From Thermococcus sp. EP1 (GTDB taxonomy: Archaea > Methanobacteriota_B > Thermococci > Thermococcales > Thermococcaceae): a stretch of DNA of 64,000 nt. Location of the stretch: positions 62,001 through 126,000 of the forward strand of contig NZ_JXCG01000001.1 of assembly GCF_001317345.1 (NCBI RefSeq), in the 5' to 3' direction. The notes under the pieces were generated by a model that was given only the letters and a program-made list of their open reading frames with translations, was not told where the DNA came from and searched no databases. Every line of letters starts with the position of its first letter. Within the stretch, counting starts at the first letter, position 1. The position numbers were made by a program, and so were the translations under genes. This document shows, in pieces, positions 1 through 7,968 of the stretch.

Positions 1-19
1 CTACAGCAACTTGGCGCAT
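1..19 (-). CDS. Possible 5' end of a minus-strand gene leaving the window
   Basis: On the minus strand a GGAGG sequence precedes an ATG at position 19, and the six codons left in the window (MRQVAV) stay open. The spacing between GGAGG and ATG is only two bases, shorter than elsewhere in this window. The start follows the end of the preceding minus-strand gene by about 65 bases, so it could be the next gene of the same operon. Too little is present to name it. Confidence 0.25.
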
Positions 20-83
20 TTCCTCCAAAAGAATAGGGGGAATATCAGGAGGATGTTCTCTTTTTAATTTTTAGATTTTCTAG

Positions 84-1136
84 TCATCCGATTTCTAAAA
101 CCTTTGGCTTCCTTCCTAAAAACTCTGCAGCAGTTAAGACTGCCTTACCACCCTTTTCTGCTGCTTCCCACACTTCTTTTGTGTGTTCCCTAAAGTGGCG
201 CTCTCTTGGTAAGTGATGATCATAGATAATGACTTCCGCATCTATCTCCTTTACAATTTTTACTGCATTTTCAATCGTTCTTCTTAAGTTGATTTTATTA
301 AGGAGATAGCCGAGCATGTATGTCATGGGGCCATCCAAAACAAGAATATCTGGATTTTCCTTGGCTATCCAGTCTGCATAATCCTCTATTATTGGCCCAT
401 TCAAATCACTTGAATGGATAAATTTTTCTTCTTTGCATTCAATCACTACTGAGATCACCCACCCCACTCTTGAAAACTCTATTCCATGAAAGAGAGGCCT
501 TGTAAATCTAATTTTCGTGTCTCCAAATTGGAATGTCCTTCCATCGGCAAATATGACTTTGAAATTCTCGAAGCCCATCTCAGGGATTCTGGGATTCCGA
601 TTCCACTTATTAACCCTATTTTTGAACCATTTGAGACCTTTTTCAAGGAGTTGTTTCCTCCGCGTATTGTAATCACCAAAGTCTTTAGAAAATGCAATTG
701 GTAACTCCTCTAACGGATTTGGATACTCCTTTGATTCTGATTTTCCCCAAATGTCCTCCAATTTTAGATCTCCAAAGTACTTGTAGAGATTAGAGTAGAA
801 ATACTCAGCCCGTTCTCTCTGGGAATCGTTTATATACTCATTTGGATCCTTAACTAGGAGAAGTTTGCCTTCATATACGTCTAAATCATTTGGAAAGTAG
901 TGATCATAGTGATAGTGTGTGATAACAACAATATCTGCCCTTTCACTGGCTCTCTTTATTGCCTTCTCACCCTCAATAAGCCATTCGATTTTCTCTTCTT
1001 CACTCGCTGGAAAACTCGGTTGCATAATAGCAATTCCAGGATCTATTAAGATCGAGACATCAGAAGTCCTAACCAAGACACATGAGCTTTTAGCACCTAA
1101 TGAATCAAACCAAATGGGGTTAAATGAGAGTGCCAT
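84..1136 (-). CDS. UPF0282-type metallo-beta-lactamase fold protein
   Basis: This 350-residue protein has the metallo-beta-lactamase signature THYHYDH at about residues 73-79, followed by later histidine and aspartate motifs (HSSDLNGP, LDGP, YDHHLPRE) that fit the archaeal UPF0282 family. Family members are predicted metal-dependent hydrolases; no substrate is known to me. I place the start at the ATG at 1136, which follows a GGGGATGA ribosome site; an in-frame ATG at 1142 and a GTG at 1148 are alternatives. It begins two bases after the stop of the upstream MFS gene, so the two are probably co-transcribed and translationally coupled. No signal peptide is visible, so it should act in the cytoplasm. 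The fold is certain, the family assignment likely, the function unknown. Confidence 0.8.
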   Translation of the reverse strand: MALSFNPIWFDSLGAKSSCVLVRTSDVSILIDPGIAIMQPSFPASEEEKIEWLIEGEKAIKRASERADIVVITHYHYDHYFPNDLDVYEGKLLLVKDPNEYINDSQRERAEYFYSNLYKYFGDLKLEDIWGKSESKEYPNPLEELPIAFSKDFGDYNTRRKQLLEKGLKWFKNRVNKWNRNPRIPEMGFENFKVIFADGRTFQFGDTKIRFTRPLFHGIEFSRVGWVISVVIECKEEKFIHSSDLNGPIIEDYADWIAKENPDILVLDGPMTYMLGYLLNKINLRRTIENAVKIVKEIDAEVIIYDHHLPRERHFREHTKEVWEAAEKGGKAVLTAAEFLGRKPKVLEIG

Positions 1137-1138
1137 GC

Positions 1139-2242
1139 TCATCCCCACTTCATACCCTTGAAAGCCGTTATAAATACCACTAATGCCACCATTCCAAAAA
1201 TACCAACAAAAGCAAACCCCACTTTAAAACCAAGAAATCCTACTATTATAGGGCCCAATGCCTGTCCTATATCCTTTATACTCTCCAGAAAACCTAAGGC
1301 TGTACCTCTAAGTTTTGAAATCTCCGTTGCCAAGGGTTTTGTAGAGGCTTCACTCACCGAAGCTCCAAGAGAGAATAAAATAGCTCCCCCAATTATTAAT
1401 GGTAAAGAGCCTGAAAAAGCAAATATCAACATTGCAACGCTCACCATCCCCATTCCTACAATTATTGGTTTTATTCTCCCAATTTTATCACTCAAATACC
1501 CCGCATAAGGTTTCACAATGGCCATTATAGAGATTTCAATTGTAAGAATCAACCCAGAGAGCCAAGCTTTGTCTTCCAAGAAGTAAAATAGTGGCAAAAA
1601 GGTTTCAATACTTTGATAAGCCATGTAAACTGCTGCATCCAATAAACCTAGCAATAACAGAGTAGAGCTAAATGAAAACTCAAACTTTCTCATTCTTCCT
1701 TCCGCTTTAGGGAGTCCAAAGGTCAATGCAAATGTTATGAGACCAAAAATGGAGCATGAAATAAAGACAATCCAAAAGCCAGCGAGGTATATCAAAGTTC
1801 CCGCCAGTAGAGGGGCTATAGCTCTTCCCACTAACGTCGCAGAGCTCAAAATTCCCATAAAAGTGCCCTTCCTCTCAGGATAGATATCACTTATTAATGC
1901 AAGAGAAACCGGGACAAAAATTGCAGTTGCTATCCCATAGTATGCCCTTACCAGAGCTAGGGTTACAGCATCATCTGCAAGAAAATACAAAAGCGGGGCT
2001 GAGAAGAAGACAAAACCACTTATTTTAAGTAATCTCTTTCTTCCATAGATGTCACTTAGAAGACCAGAGGCAAAGTTTACAAAAATACCTGTTATCGTAG
2101 ATGCAGCGGCAATAATTCCAATTTCCCCTTTACTCAACCCCAAACTCTGAGCATATAGAGGCAAGGTAGGCGATTTACTCATGGTTGAGCCAAGTATAGC
2201 AAAAAATCCTGCGATTAAGATTACATAAAGTGCCTTCCTCAT
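1139..2242 (-). CDS. MFS transporter
   Basis: A 367-residue, strongly hydrophobic protein with about twelve membrane segments. The loop between segments 2 and 3 carries GLLSDIYGRKRLL (about residue 62), and the second half repeats it as GYLSDKIGRIKP; these are the duplicated major facilitator motif A. The length is short but usual for drug/H+ antiporter-like MFS proteins. The start is the ATG at 2242 preceded by GGGAGGGAAT; a TTG four codons upstream is less likely. It heads a two-gene operon with the UPF0282 protein. The substrate cannot be read from the sequence; sugar, drug or metabolite efflux are all possible. Confidence 0.88.
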   Translation of the reverse strand: MRKALYVILIAGFFAILGSTMSKSPTLPLYAQSLGLSKGEIGIIAAASTITGIFVNFASGLLSDIYGRKRLLKISGFVFFSAPLLYFLADDAVTLALVRAYYGIATAIFVPVSLALISDIYPERKGTFMGILSSATLVGRAIAPLLAGTLIYLAGFWIVFISCSIFGLITFALTFGLPKAEGRMRKFEFSFSSTLLLLGLLDAAVYMAYQSIETFLPLFYFLEDKAWLSGLILTIEISIMAIVKPYAGYLSDKIGRIKPIIVGMGMVSVAMLIFAFSGSLPLIIGGAILFSLGASVSEASTKPLATEISKLRGTALGFLESIKDIGQALGPIIVGFLGFKVGFAFVGIFGMVALVVFITAFKGMKWG

Positions 2243-2361
2243 ATTCCCTCCCAATAAACTTTGCTCTCAAAGTATTAAACCTTATGTTTTAGCACCTTCT
2301 GCTTGAGGAGAATGTTCTCAGGTTATAAACACTTAAATCCTAAGAAGCGTAAGAATGAAAC

Positions 2362-3024
2362 ATGCCAGAAATAAATCTTAATGGAAAGAGAATACAATAT
2401 GAAGTTAACGTGAGAAGGGTACGATACGTGAGAATTTACGTGACTCCAGAAGGAAAACTTTGGATAGTGTCTCCTACGAAAAAAGTTGAGCAATTTTTAA
2501 AAGAAAAAGAAAACTGGATTCTCTCGAAACTTCAAAAGATTGAAGAGGCAAAACAACTTTCAGGTTTTCCTTATCTTGGAAAATTGTATCAAATTAGAAG
2601 GGGAGAAAAATTCGAGATTTTTGATGAGATCATCAGCCTCCCCAAAGGGAAAAACCTAGAGAGCATATTGAGAAAAGAGCTTAAGAGCCTAATAGTCCCA
2701 ATGATTCATGAAAAAGCAGAATATATGAAAGTCAAACCCAAAAAGATCTTCATCCGTAAACAAAAGACAAGATGGGGGAGCTGTTCCCCAAAAGGAAATC
2801 TGAACTTTAATCTAGCCATGCTCGCTTTACCCATGGAACTCATGGATTACCTTGTAACCCACGAAGTCGCTCATTTGATAGAGATGAACCACTCAAAGAG
2901 ATTTTGGGAGTTAGTTGGCCAGTTCCATCCAGATTGGAGAAGAAAAAGAAAAGAACTTAAGAATTGGTGGATAATAATCCACAACAATCCAATCTGGAAA
3001 CAAATTCTGGAGGGAGAAAAATGA
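2362..3024 (+). CDS. YgjP-like (DUF45) zinc metallopeptidase
   Basis: This 220-residue protein ends in the YgjP/DUF45 signature: WGSCS at residues 138-142, then the zinc-binding HEVAH at 167-171 and a third ligand histidine at 177 in NHSKRFW. These are gluzincin-like predicted peptidases with no established substrate. A TATA element (TTATAAAC, about 2323-2330) lies some 35 bases upstream and there is no clear ribosome site, so the leader is short. The stop overlaps the start of the next gene by four bases (ATGA), so the two form an operon. It is divergent from the MFS gene. Family identity is firm, biological role unknown. Confidence 0.88.
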   Translation: MPEINLNGKRIQYEVNVRRVRYVRIYVTPEGKLWIVSPTKKVEQFLKEKENWILSKLQKIEEAKQLSGFPYLGKLYQIRRGEKFEIFDEIISLPKGKNLESILRKELKSLIVPMIHEKAEYMKVKPKKIFIRKQKTRWGSCSPKGNLNFNLAMLALPMELMDYLVTHEVAHLIEMNHSKRFWELVGQFHPDWRRKRKELKNWWIIIHNNPIWKQILEGEK

Positions 3025-3776
3025 GGATCATCCTCCTCGGATCTGGTTCTTATAGTGGCACTCCCAAACTCTTTTGCAGTTGTGAAAACTGCACTAGGGC
3101 GAGGAGGTTTCCCGAGTATAAACGAACAAGATTTTCTATGTATATTCCCAAAATAAATGCTCTTATAGATCCTTCTCCAGATTTGCACTACCACCTTGAA
3201 CACTTGAACGAAAAAATCGAGAGGGTTTTCATAACTCACCCCCATTTTGATCATATAGCTGGTCTCCCAGAACTACAGATTCTTAGAAGAGTAAGCTTTT
3301 ATTCCCATGAAAAAACTCTTAAGATGGCAAAACTCTTGCAAGAGACGTTTTTAGGCAACAGAGAGTGGAGATACATCCACCTCGAATTCAACAGATGGTA
3401 TGACTTTGGAAAGTTTAGAATAAAGCATTTCCCTACTCCTCATCAACCTGGAGAAGTCTCCGGCGGATTTGTCATTGAGATCGGGGAAAAGAAGATCGGG
3501 ATAACTGGAGATACTGGGCCGGAGATTTTAGAGGATAAGGAAATTTTAAACGAGCTTCATAGAGTTGATCTACTTGTCTCTGAAATGACACATAAGCACT
3601 CGATACCAAAAACCCATTTAGGAGTTGAAGACGCCATTAAACTGGCTCACAAAATAGATGCAGGAAAGACAATATTTGCCCACATAAGTCACTCAAACTA
3701 CACTCATGAGGAGCTTGAAGAAAAAGTAGGAGATATTGGGATTGTAGGGAGAGATTTCATGATTCTACGGATTTAG
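3021..3776 (+). CDS. PhnP-like metallo-beta-lactamase hydrolase
   Basis: This 251-residue protein has the metallo-beta-lactamase motif THPHFDH at residues 72-78, a downstream GDTGPE and a final FAHISHSN. An N-terminal cysteine cluster (C19, C21, C24) matches the extra zinc site of PhnP-type phosphodiesterases (COG1235), which hydrolyse cyclic phosphate esters or related nucleotide substrates. The start at 3021 has GGAGGGAG upstream and overlaps the YgjP stop by four bases. The 3' end overlaps the convergent yjbQ-like gene by four bases. Carbon-phosphorus lyase genes are not seen nearby, so a true PhnP role is not supported and the substrate remains open. Confidence 0.82.
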   Translation: MRIILLGSGSYSGTPKLFCSCENCTRARRFPEYKRTRFSMYIPKINALIDPSPDLHYHLEHLNEKIERVFITHPHFDHIAGLPELQILRRVSFYSHEKTLKMAKLLQETFLGNREWRYIHLEFNRWYDFGKFRIKHFPTPHQPGEVSGGFVIEIGEKKIGITGDTGPEILEDKEILNELHRVDLLVSEMTHKHSIPKTHLGVEDAIKLAHKIDAGKTIFAHISHSNYTHEELEEKVGDIGIVGRDFMILRI

Positions 3777-4186
3777 CTTCCTATAACCTGTACTACTACT
3801 TTTCTCCTTCTTGGTCTCACATCAAGTTCGACAAAAAATATCTGTTGCCATGTTCCCCTAATTACCCTGCCCTCAACAACAGGTAACACCAAGGACGGAC
3901 CCAATAAAGTGGCTCGGAGATGTGAGTGGGCATTGTTGTCTATGAGATCATGCCTATAACCAGCCCCCCTTGGAACCAACTCTCTTAAGAGTTTCTTAAA
4001 ATCTTCAAGAAGTCCTCTTTCATGTTCTATTGTCACAATTGCTCCAGTTGCTCCTGGAACAAACACTAAAACTTGGCCGTTTTTAATTCCACTTCTTTCA
4101 ACAATCTCCTCAATGTTGTAGGTTATATCGATAAGGTCAATTTCACCATTGGTCGAGAATTTAAGTTCCTCTATCACTGCTTTCAT
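3773..4186 (-). CDS. YjbQ / UPF0047 family protein
   Basis: A 137-residue protein of the YjbQ/UPF0047 family, recognisable by the central RHDLIDNNAHSHLRATLLG stretch and the following GTWQQIFFVELD near the C terminus. The E. coli member shows weak thiamine-phosphate synthase activity. That is notable because this gene is the third in an operon led by a ThiN-fused thiamine regulator. The start is the ATG at 4186 behind GGAGGTGGTGGA, inside the last 26 bases of the upstream vanZ-like gene. The family is clear; a role in thiamine metabolism is inferred from context and the paralog's activity. Confidence 0.85.
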   Translation of the reverse strand: MKAVIEELKFSTNGEIDLIDITYNIEEIVERSGIKNGQVLVFVPGATGAIVTIEHERGLLEDFKKLLRELVPRGAGYRHDLIDNNAHSHLRATLLGPSLVLPVVEGRVIRGTWQQIFFVELDVRPRRRKVVVQVIGS

Positions 4187-4463
4187 TCCACCACCTCCAA
4201 ACAAGGTATCCAGTGGTGAATCCTATTAGATTTGCGCCCATATCTAGAAAGGAAAAACTTCTTCCCGGTACAAAAAGTTGTAGGAACTCAAATATTACTG
4301 GAAAGACAAGAAAAGCTTTGTTTATGCTTAGGATGCCCAGTACAAAAAACTCCAAAAAGTGAATTATTTTGTCTCCTCCCACTATCCCTGAGGAAGGCAC
4401 TTTAGGAGAAAGATTTGCATAAGTCAAAACAAGAAGATAGAGATAAGCAAATTTTTGTCTCAT
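4161..4463 (-). CDS. Small VanZ-like membrane protein
   Basis: A 100-residue protein with three to four membrane segments and a VanZ-like pattern: DKIIHFLEFFVLGIL in the middle and DMGANLIGFTTGYLVW at the end. VanZ-like proteins are poorly characterised membrane proteins; the founding member gives low-level teicoplanin resistance. The ATG at 4463 overlaps the thiR stop by four bases and has GGAGAG six bases upstream, so translation is probably coupled. Its place between a thiamine regulator and a YjbQ homolog might mean a transport-related task, but nothing in the sequence proves it. Confidence 0.72.
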   Translation of the reverse strand: MRQKFAYLYLLVLTYANLSPKVPSSGIVGGDKIIHFLEFFVLGILSINKAFLVFPVIFEFLQLFVPGRSFSFLDMGANLIGFTTGYLVWRWWNESSDRGT

Positions 4464-5356
4464 AAAAAGCTCTCCAGTCTTTTGACCTTTTCCACAACCT
4501 CTATAGGATCCTCTCCAAAGACATAAACACAAGGCTCTATTCCAAAGCCCCCTTTGTCCACAACAGCATCTAACTTGCCTCTCTTCTTAAATTCCTGAGC
4601 TATTAGTTGGATAGTTTCGTCTTCCTCACGCTCCTCTTTTTCCACAAACCCTATTGCAAACTCTGCATTCTTAAGAGCGTCATAAATGTGTTCGTCATAT
4701 TTTATATTAAGCACAGCTCTCACTTCAGGAAACATCTCTGAAATAGCTATTAAAACCTTCGCCATATGCTCACTCGCCCCAAATTCGGGAGGCAAAGCAT
4801 ACAGCTTATCTTTCACAACAGTTATTCTCCCTGGAATTGCAGCAACATCGTTCTTCTCCTTTGGATTTGAGACAGAATAAGCAAAGTTGCTTCTGATTTC
4901 AGGTATTAGCTTTAAAAACTTCATATCCTGCAAAAGTCCATTAAGGGCCAAATTGAGCTCTTCCAAAACCTGAGTTCTAGAAGGTTCTTCACTAAATATA
5001 TCCTTACATAGAGACTCGTCATCACTCCCAATATATTCCAAATATCCTTTACAGAGAATCCCACTCTTAAACATCTTGAAAAAAGCCCGATTTAAAAATC
5101 GTATCACATCTTCTTTTCGTGCACCATAAATGATTAGGGCAGCGATTTCTTCAGATATTGACTCTACTTCTTTAGCGAGTTCTCCACCAAGCTCTTTGTA
5201 TTTTCCAGCCAGGTATTTACTCACCATTGCTTGAGTTATACCCAGATGTTCAGCTATTCTGGCCTGAGTAAATCCTTTAGAATACAAGATGCCAGCTACT
5301 TTGGCCCTTATATTAGGCATAACCTCTTCGGCCCAGAACTCACATGGAGTCTTCAC
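4460..5356 (-). CDS. thiR: ThiR-type regulator: HTH fused to ThiN domain
   Basis: A 298-residue two-domain protein. Residues 15-55 form an XRE-like helix-turn-helix (FTQARIAEHLGITQAMVSKYL). The last 150 residues look like the ThiN thiamine-phosphate synthase domain (AAIPGRITVVKDKLYAL, LNIKYDEHIYDALKNA, DKGGFGIEPCVYVFGEDP). Archaeal proteins of this build are thiamine-pathway repressors in which ThiN serves as the ligand sensor. The start is the GTG at 5356 preceded by GGTGG; an upstream TTG is less likely. It leads the operon thiR-vanZ-yjbQ and is divergent from the C5-epimerase gene. A TATA box on the minus strand lies near 5390. Domain assignment is strong; the effector is inferred from the family. 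Confidence 0.85.
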   Translation of the reverse strand: MKTPCEFWAEEVMPNIRAKVAGILYSKGFTQARIAEHLGITQAMVSKYLAGKYKELGGELAKEVESISEEIAALIIYGARKEDVIRFLNRAFFKMFKSGILCKGYLEYIGSDDESLCKDIFSEEPSRTQVLEELNLALNGLLQDMKFLKLIPEIRSNFAYSVSNPKEKNDVAAIPGRITVVKDKLYALPPEFGASEHMAKVLIAISEMFPEVRAVLNIKYDEHIYDALKNAEFAIGFVEKEEREEDETIQLIAQEFKKRGKLDAVVDKGGFGIEPCVYVFGEDPIEVVEKVKRLESFL

Positions 5357-5454
5357 AGCTTCCACCAAATATTTACTTTTTAAAACCCCAGTTATAAACT
5401 TTTGCCAGAAAGCTTAATATTCCCCCTCTACGTTTCAATAATAGTGAGGGTACT
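5357..5454. promoter_or_regulatory. Divergent promoter region, thiR / C5-epimerase
   Basis: The 98-base gap between two divergent starts holds an AT-rich TATA-like element for each direction: TTTATAACT on the minus strand near 5390-5398 and CTTAATATTC on the plus strand near 5411-5420. The plus start at 5455 has GTGAGGGT as ribosome site. If ThiR represses itself, its operator should lie here; I see no clear palindrome. Confidence 0.5.
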
Positions 5455-6993
5455 ATGAAAGAAGTTAAAATAATAACTTTTATTGCCATAATGATGCTTT
5501 CACTCGGTTGTATAACCGTAGAAGATAATATTTCCCATTCACCTCCCAATGAGAAGGTGGAAGTTTATATCCAAGTAGAAGAGAAGAGTGCCGTTTTTGA
5601 ATTCTCCAGTTTCCAAGTAGAAATAGGAAACAAAACTATAAGCGAGTTAAATAAGCCAGTTTTTGTAGGATACGTTCAGAAAAAAGATAACGAAACGGAA
5701 ATAATTTTTGTAGCAAACGTGAAAGCAACTGACTGGTATGGCAAAAAAGTCACTTCTAAAAAGCTAATAGCTCTTAAACTGCCCGCAGGAGAGAAGGCAC
5801 TTGTTACATTAGAACTCTACTATGAGGATGAGACACTTATGATTAAAGTCAACCCATACAAATCTGGAATAATTGGCAAAACTGTACCAGAAGAAATTTT
5901 TATGTCTCCCGAAGAAGCCCTGATGAAAAGACTCCAAGAAATCTATGGAGAAATTCCACCTAAGATTTCTGAAGAGATACAGAAAAACAGAGAGATACGA
6001 GAAAAGTTCCTGGAAAAATACACAACCACAGGCAACTTAACTTATCTCCGTACATATAGAGACTCCTTTTATGTAATCAGAGTGTTTGGAGAAATGGCAA
6101 AATGGAAAAAACTCACCGCTCTTGATGTGAAAGCATTTAATGTAACTTTAAAAGCAAACAACGAGTATTACTCTCTATATCCTTCTCCTCAAAGGGACTT
6201 TTCTGTGGTAATATTTTCCAAGGATACTCCCTACTATTCCCCCATAAGAATCGAAGGTTCCCTAAACATATCCCTACCTTTCCTATATTATAAAGGGAGA
6301 GGCTTAAGCTACTATCCAGTAAGCGCCCTTCACTGGGCCGAGATATATTTCCAAAGAGGGAGTTATGAAAAGGCATTAAGAATTCTAAACGACCTACACG
6401 ACCTTATATACTATGGAGAGTACAACGGAGAGGAGTATGCTCTTTTCCTTAATTATTTTCATTTTGAGAATTCTTCCATCCCATGGGTTTCAGGTTACGC
6501 TCAAGGAATGGGAGCAGGCCTCTACGCTAAAGCATACCAACTCACAGGCAAAAAAGAATACTTAAACATCGCAAAACTCCTCCTAAACTCATTTGACCTG
6601 CCTTTAGATATGAACGGGTTTGTAGCAAACACAAAGTACGGACCGTGGTACCTTGAGTATAATTACAACTCAAACGAGCTCGTATTAAATGGCCATGTAA
6701 TAGCACTTCAAGGTATTTATTATTACTGGGAAGTTACTAAAGATGAAAAAGCATGGAAACTCTTTCAAGAGGGCGTTGAAAGTACCAAGAAAGGACTTCA
6801 ACTTTTTGACACAGGCTCTTGGAGCAAGTATTCAAACATCCATGGAGATGCAAGCGAGTTTTATCACCGGTTACATATAAGACTGTTAAAGTGGCTCTAT
6901 GATGTAACCAACGACGAATACTTCCTTCACTATGCTGAAAAGTGGAATGATTATTTAATTTACAGAGGTTTGCCTCCAGAAAAGCTTAGGTGA
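5455..6993 (+). CDS. Lipoprotein with D-glucuronyl C5-epimerase-like domain
   Basis: A 512-residue protein with a lipobox (LSLGC, C19), so it is probably lipid-anchored outside the cell. Residues 30-140 look beta-rich, and about 285-505 resemble the C-terminal domain of D-glucuronyl C5-epimerases: WVSGYAQGMGAGLYAKAY, LEYNYNSNELVLNGHVIAL, DTGSWSKYS and YHRLHIRLLKW. Those enzymes flip glucuronate to iduronate in heparan-type polymers or act on related polysaccharides. The (alpha/alpha) barrel pattern is well kept. The start has GTGAGGGT seven bases before ATG. The natural substrate in an archaeon is unknown; a cell-surface or extracellular polysaccharide is a reasonable guess. Confidence 0.8.
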   Translation: MKEVKIITFIAIMMLSLGCITVEDNISHSPPNEKVEVYIQVEEKSAVFEFSSFQVEIGNKTISELNKPVFVGYVQKKDNETEIIFVANVKATDWYGKKVTSKKLIALKLPAGEKALVTLELYYEDETLMIKVNPYKSGIIGKTVPEEIFMSPEEALMKRLQEIYGEIPPKISEEIQKNREIREKFLEKYTTTGNLTYLRTYRDSFYVIRVFGEMAKWKKLTALDVKAFNVTLKANNEYYSLYPSPQRDFSVVIFSKDTPYYSPIRIEGSLNISLPFLYYKGRGLSYYPVSALHWAEIYFQRGSYEKALRILNDLHDLIYYGEYNGEEYALFLNYFHFENSSIPWVSGYAQGMGAGLYAKAYQLTGKKEYLNIAKLLLNSFDLPLDMNGFVANTKYGPWYLEYNYNSNELVLNGHVIALQGIYYYWEVTKDEKAWKLFQEGVESTKKGLQLFDTGSWSKYSNIHGDASEFYHRLHIRLLKWLYDVTNDEYFLHYAEKWNDYLIYRGLPPEKLR

Positions 6994-6998
6994 ATTTA

Positions 6999-7067
6999 AT
7001 GAAAGAAAAAAGGTTTAGCTCTCTTCTTATATTGTTCCTTTTTGCTATTCTTTATTTGGAAAAATAG
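6999..7067 (+). CDS. Possible 22-residue membrane peptide or gene remnant
   Basis: An ATG six bases after AGGTGA, which itself spans the stop of the C5-epimerase gene, opens a 22-codon frame. It encodes a basic start (MKEKRF) followed by a run of hydrophobic residues (SSLLILFLFAILYL) and ends in TAG. The good ribosome site and the signal-anchor-like content argue for translation; the very small size equally fits the surviving start of a lost secreted-protein gene. I have no homology support. Confidence 0.3.
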   Translation: MKEKRFSSLLILFLFAILYLEK

Positions 7068-7100
7068 AACTCTCAAAAAGAACGATACCTGAGAGTTCTA
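7065..7100. repeat. 10-bp inverted repeat after C5-epimerase
   Basis: TAGAACTCTC at 7065-7074 is repeated in exact inverted form at 7091-7100 (GAGAGTTCTA), with a 16-base loop. It lies just downstream of the C5-epimerase gene and its 22-codon follower, so a 3'-end RNA hairpin is possible. The rest of the gap to 7254 shows no gene or clear signal. Confidence 0.45.
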
Positions 7101-7254
7101 AATGGAACGGCAGAGTTGAAGAGAGCCCAAATGAGAATAAGAGAGCCATTTAGATAATTTCTTCAGATTCTTAAGCACAACAAACATCTTTTTCATGCTC
7201 TCCAGTATTGAAGCTTTTTATCCTCTCCAAGTTTTTGTAGAAAAATGGAAAGAA

Positions 7255-7839
7255 TCACTCAAGAATGTGAGGTAATGCCCTAATAACAGGTAACGAAACA
7301 AGGATTCCAATTCCAACGTCAACTGCACTCTGGATGGCATTAGGAATGCCTATGACAAGCCAGAAGGGCATGTGAAACCACTCTTCAATAGCTGGAATAA
7401 CCTGCTCCCTCGGTATGCCCAACCACAAGGGCAAAGCATAGTAGTAGTTCATTGCAACCATGGCAGGTATTCTTATTGCAATCCCTACCAAGTAAGCAAA
7501 TATCACGAATATTAGAAGCTTTTTCTCGGTGTAATTTCTAATGTCAAAGCCAGTGAGTTTCCTGGCAATCTCAAACCCTAAAATCACACTTAGCGTTGCA
7601 AAAAACTTCATGCTTGCCCCGAGCCAAGATGCCGAGGAAATCAAGCTCAAACCAAAGAAGAGCAACACTAAGGCCGTTAAGCTACTCCAAAATCCTGTGA
7701 GAATATACAAAACCACTATTGGAACTGCCACCAAGTCTATACTCATTCCCCATTGAGTCGGAACTTTTAAGGGGGAGATCTGTAACACGAGTGACAAGCT
7801 TAAGAGCAATCCTATGATTCCTATTTCCCTAGCCTTCAC
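7255..7839 (-). CDS. ECF transporter S component-like membrane protein
   Basis: A 194-residue membrane protein with about six helices. The first segments (LLLSLSLVLQISPLKVPTQ, SIDLVAVPIVVLYILTG) resemble S components of energy-coupling factor vitamin transporters, and a conserved-looking amphipathic region (PREQVIPAIEEWFHM) precedes the last helices. S components bind the vitamin and dock onto a shared ECF ATPase/EcfT module, which is not encoded in this window. The start is GTG at 7839 after GGTGATGTAA. The promoter carries two exact 11-base repeats flanking the TATA box, suggesting repression by a vitamin-sensing factor. The transported vitamin cannot be told from the sequence. Confidence 0.7.
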   Translation of the reverse strand: MKAREIGIIGLLLSLSLVLQISPLKVPTQWGMSIDLVAVPIVVLYILTGFWSSLTALVLLFFGLSLISSASWLGASMKFFATLSVILGFEIARKLTGFDIRNYTEKKLLIFVIFAYLVGIAIRIPAMVAMNYYYALPLWLGIPREQVIPAIEEWFHMPFWLVIGIPNAIQSAVDVGIGILVSLPVIRALPHILE

Positions 7840-7855
7840 TTACATCACCATTACC

Positions 7856-7897
7856 ATTTTGTTCCAATATTTATAAAATTTTGTTCCATAATTGGAA
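7856..7897. promoter_or_regulatory. Operator-like repeats around the ECF S-component promoter
   Basis: ATTTTGTTCCA occurs twice exactly, at 7856-7866 and 7878-7888, with starts 22 bases apart, about two helical turns. The minus-strand TATA box (TTTATAAAT, about 7869-7877) sits between them. The second copy is also half of a palindrome, TTCCA-TAAT-TGGAA (7884-7897). A further TTCCA follows the likely sufS TATA box at 7939-7943. This arrangement fits a repressor site controlling the ECF gene and perhaps sufS. Confidence 0.6.
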
Positions 7898-7968
7898 TAT
7901 TTGCCTGGACAAAATTGAGAAGCAAAGCCTTTATATGTTCCATGAAAATAAATTCTACGGTGGTTGCA

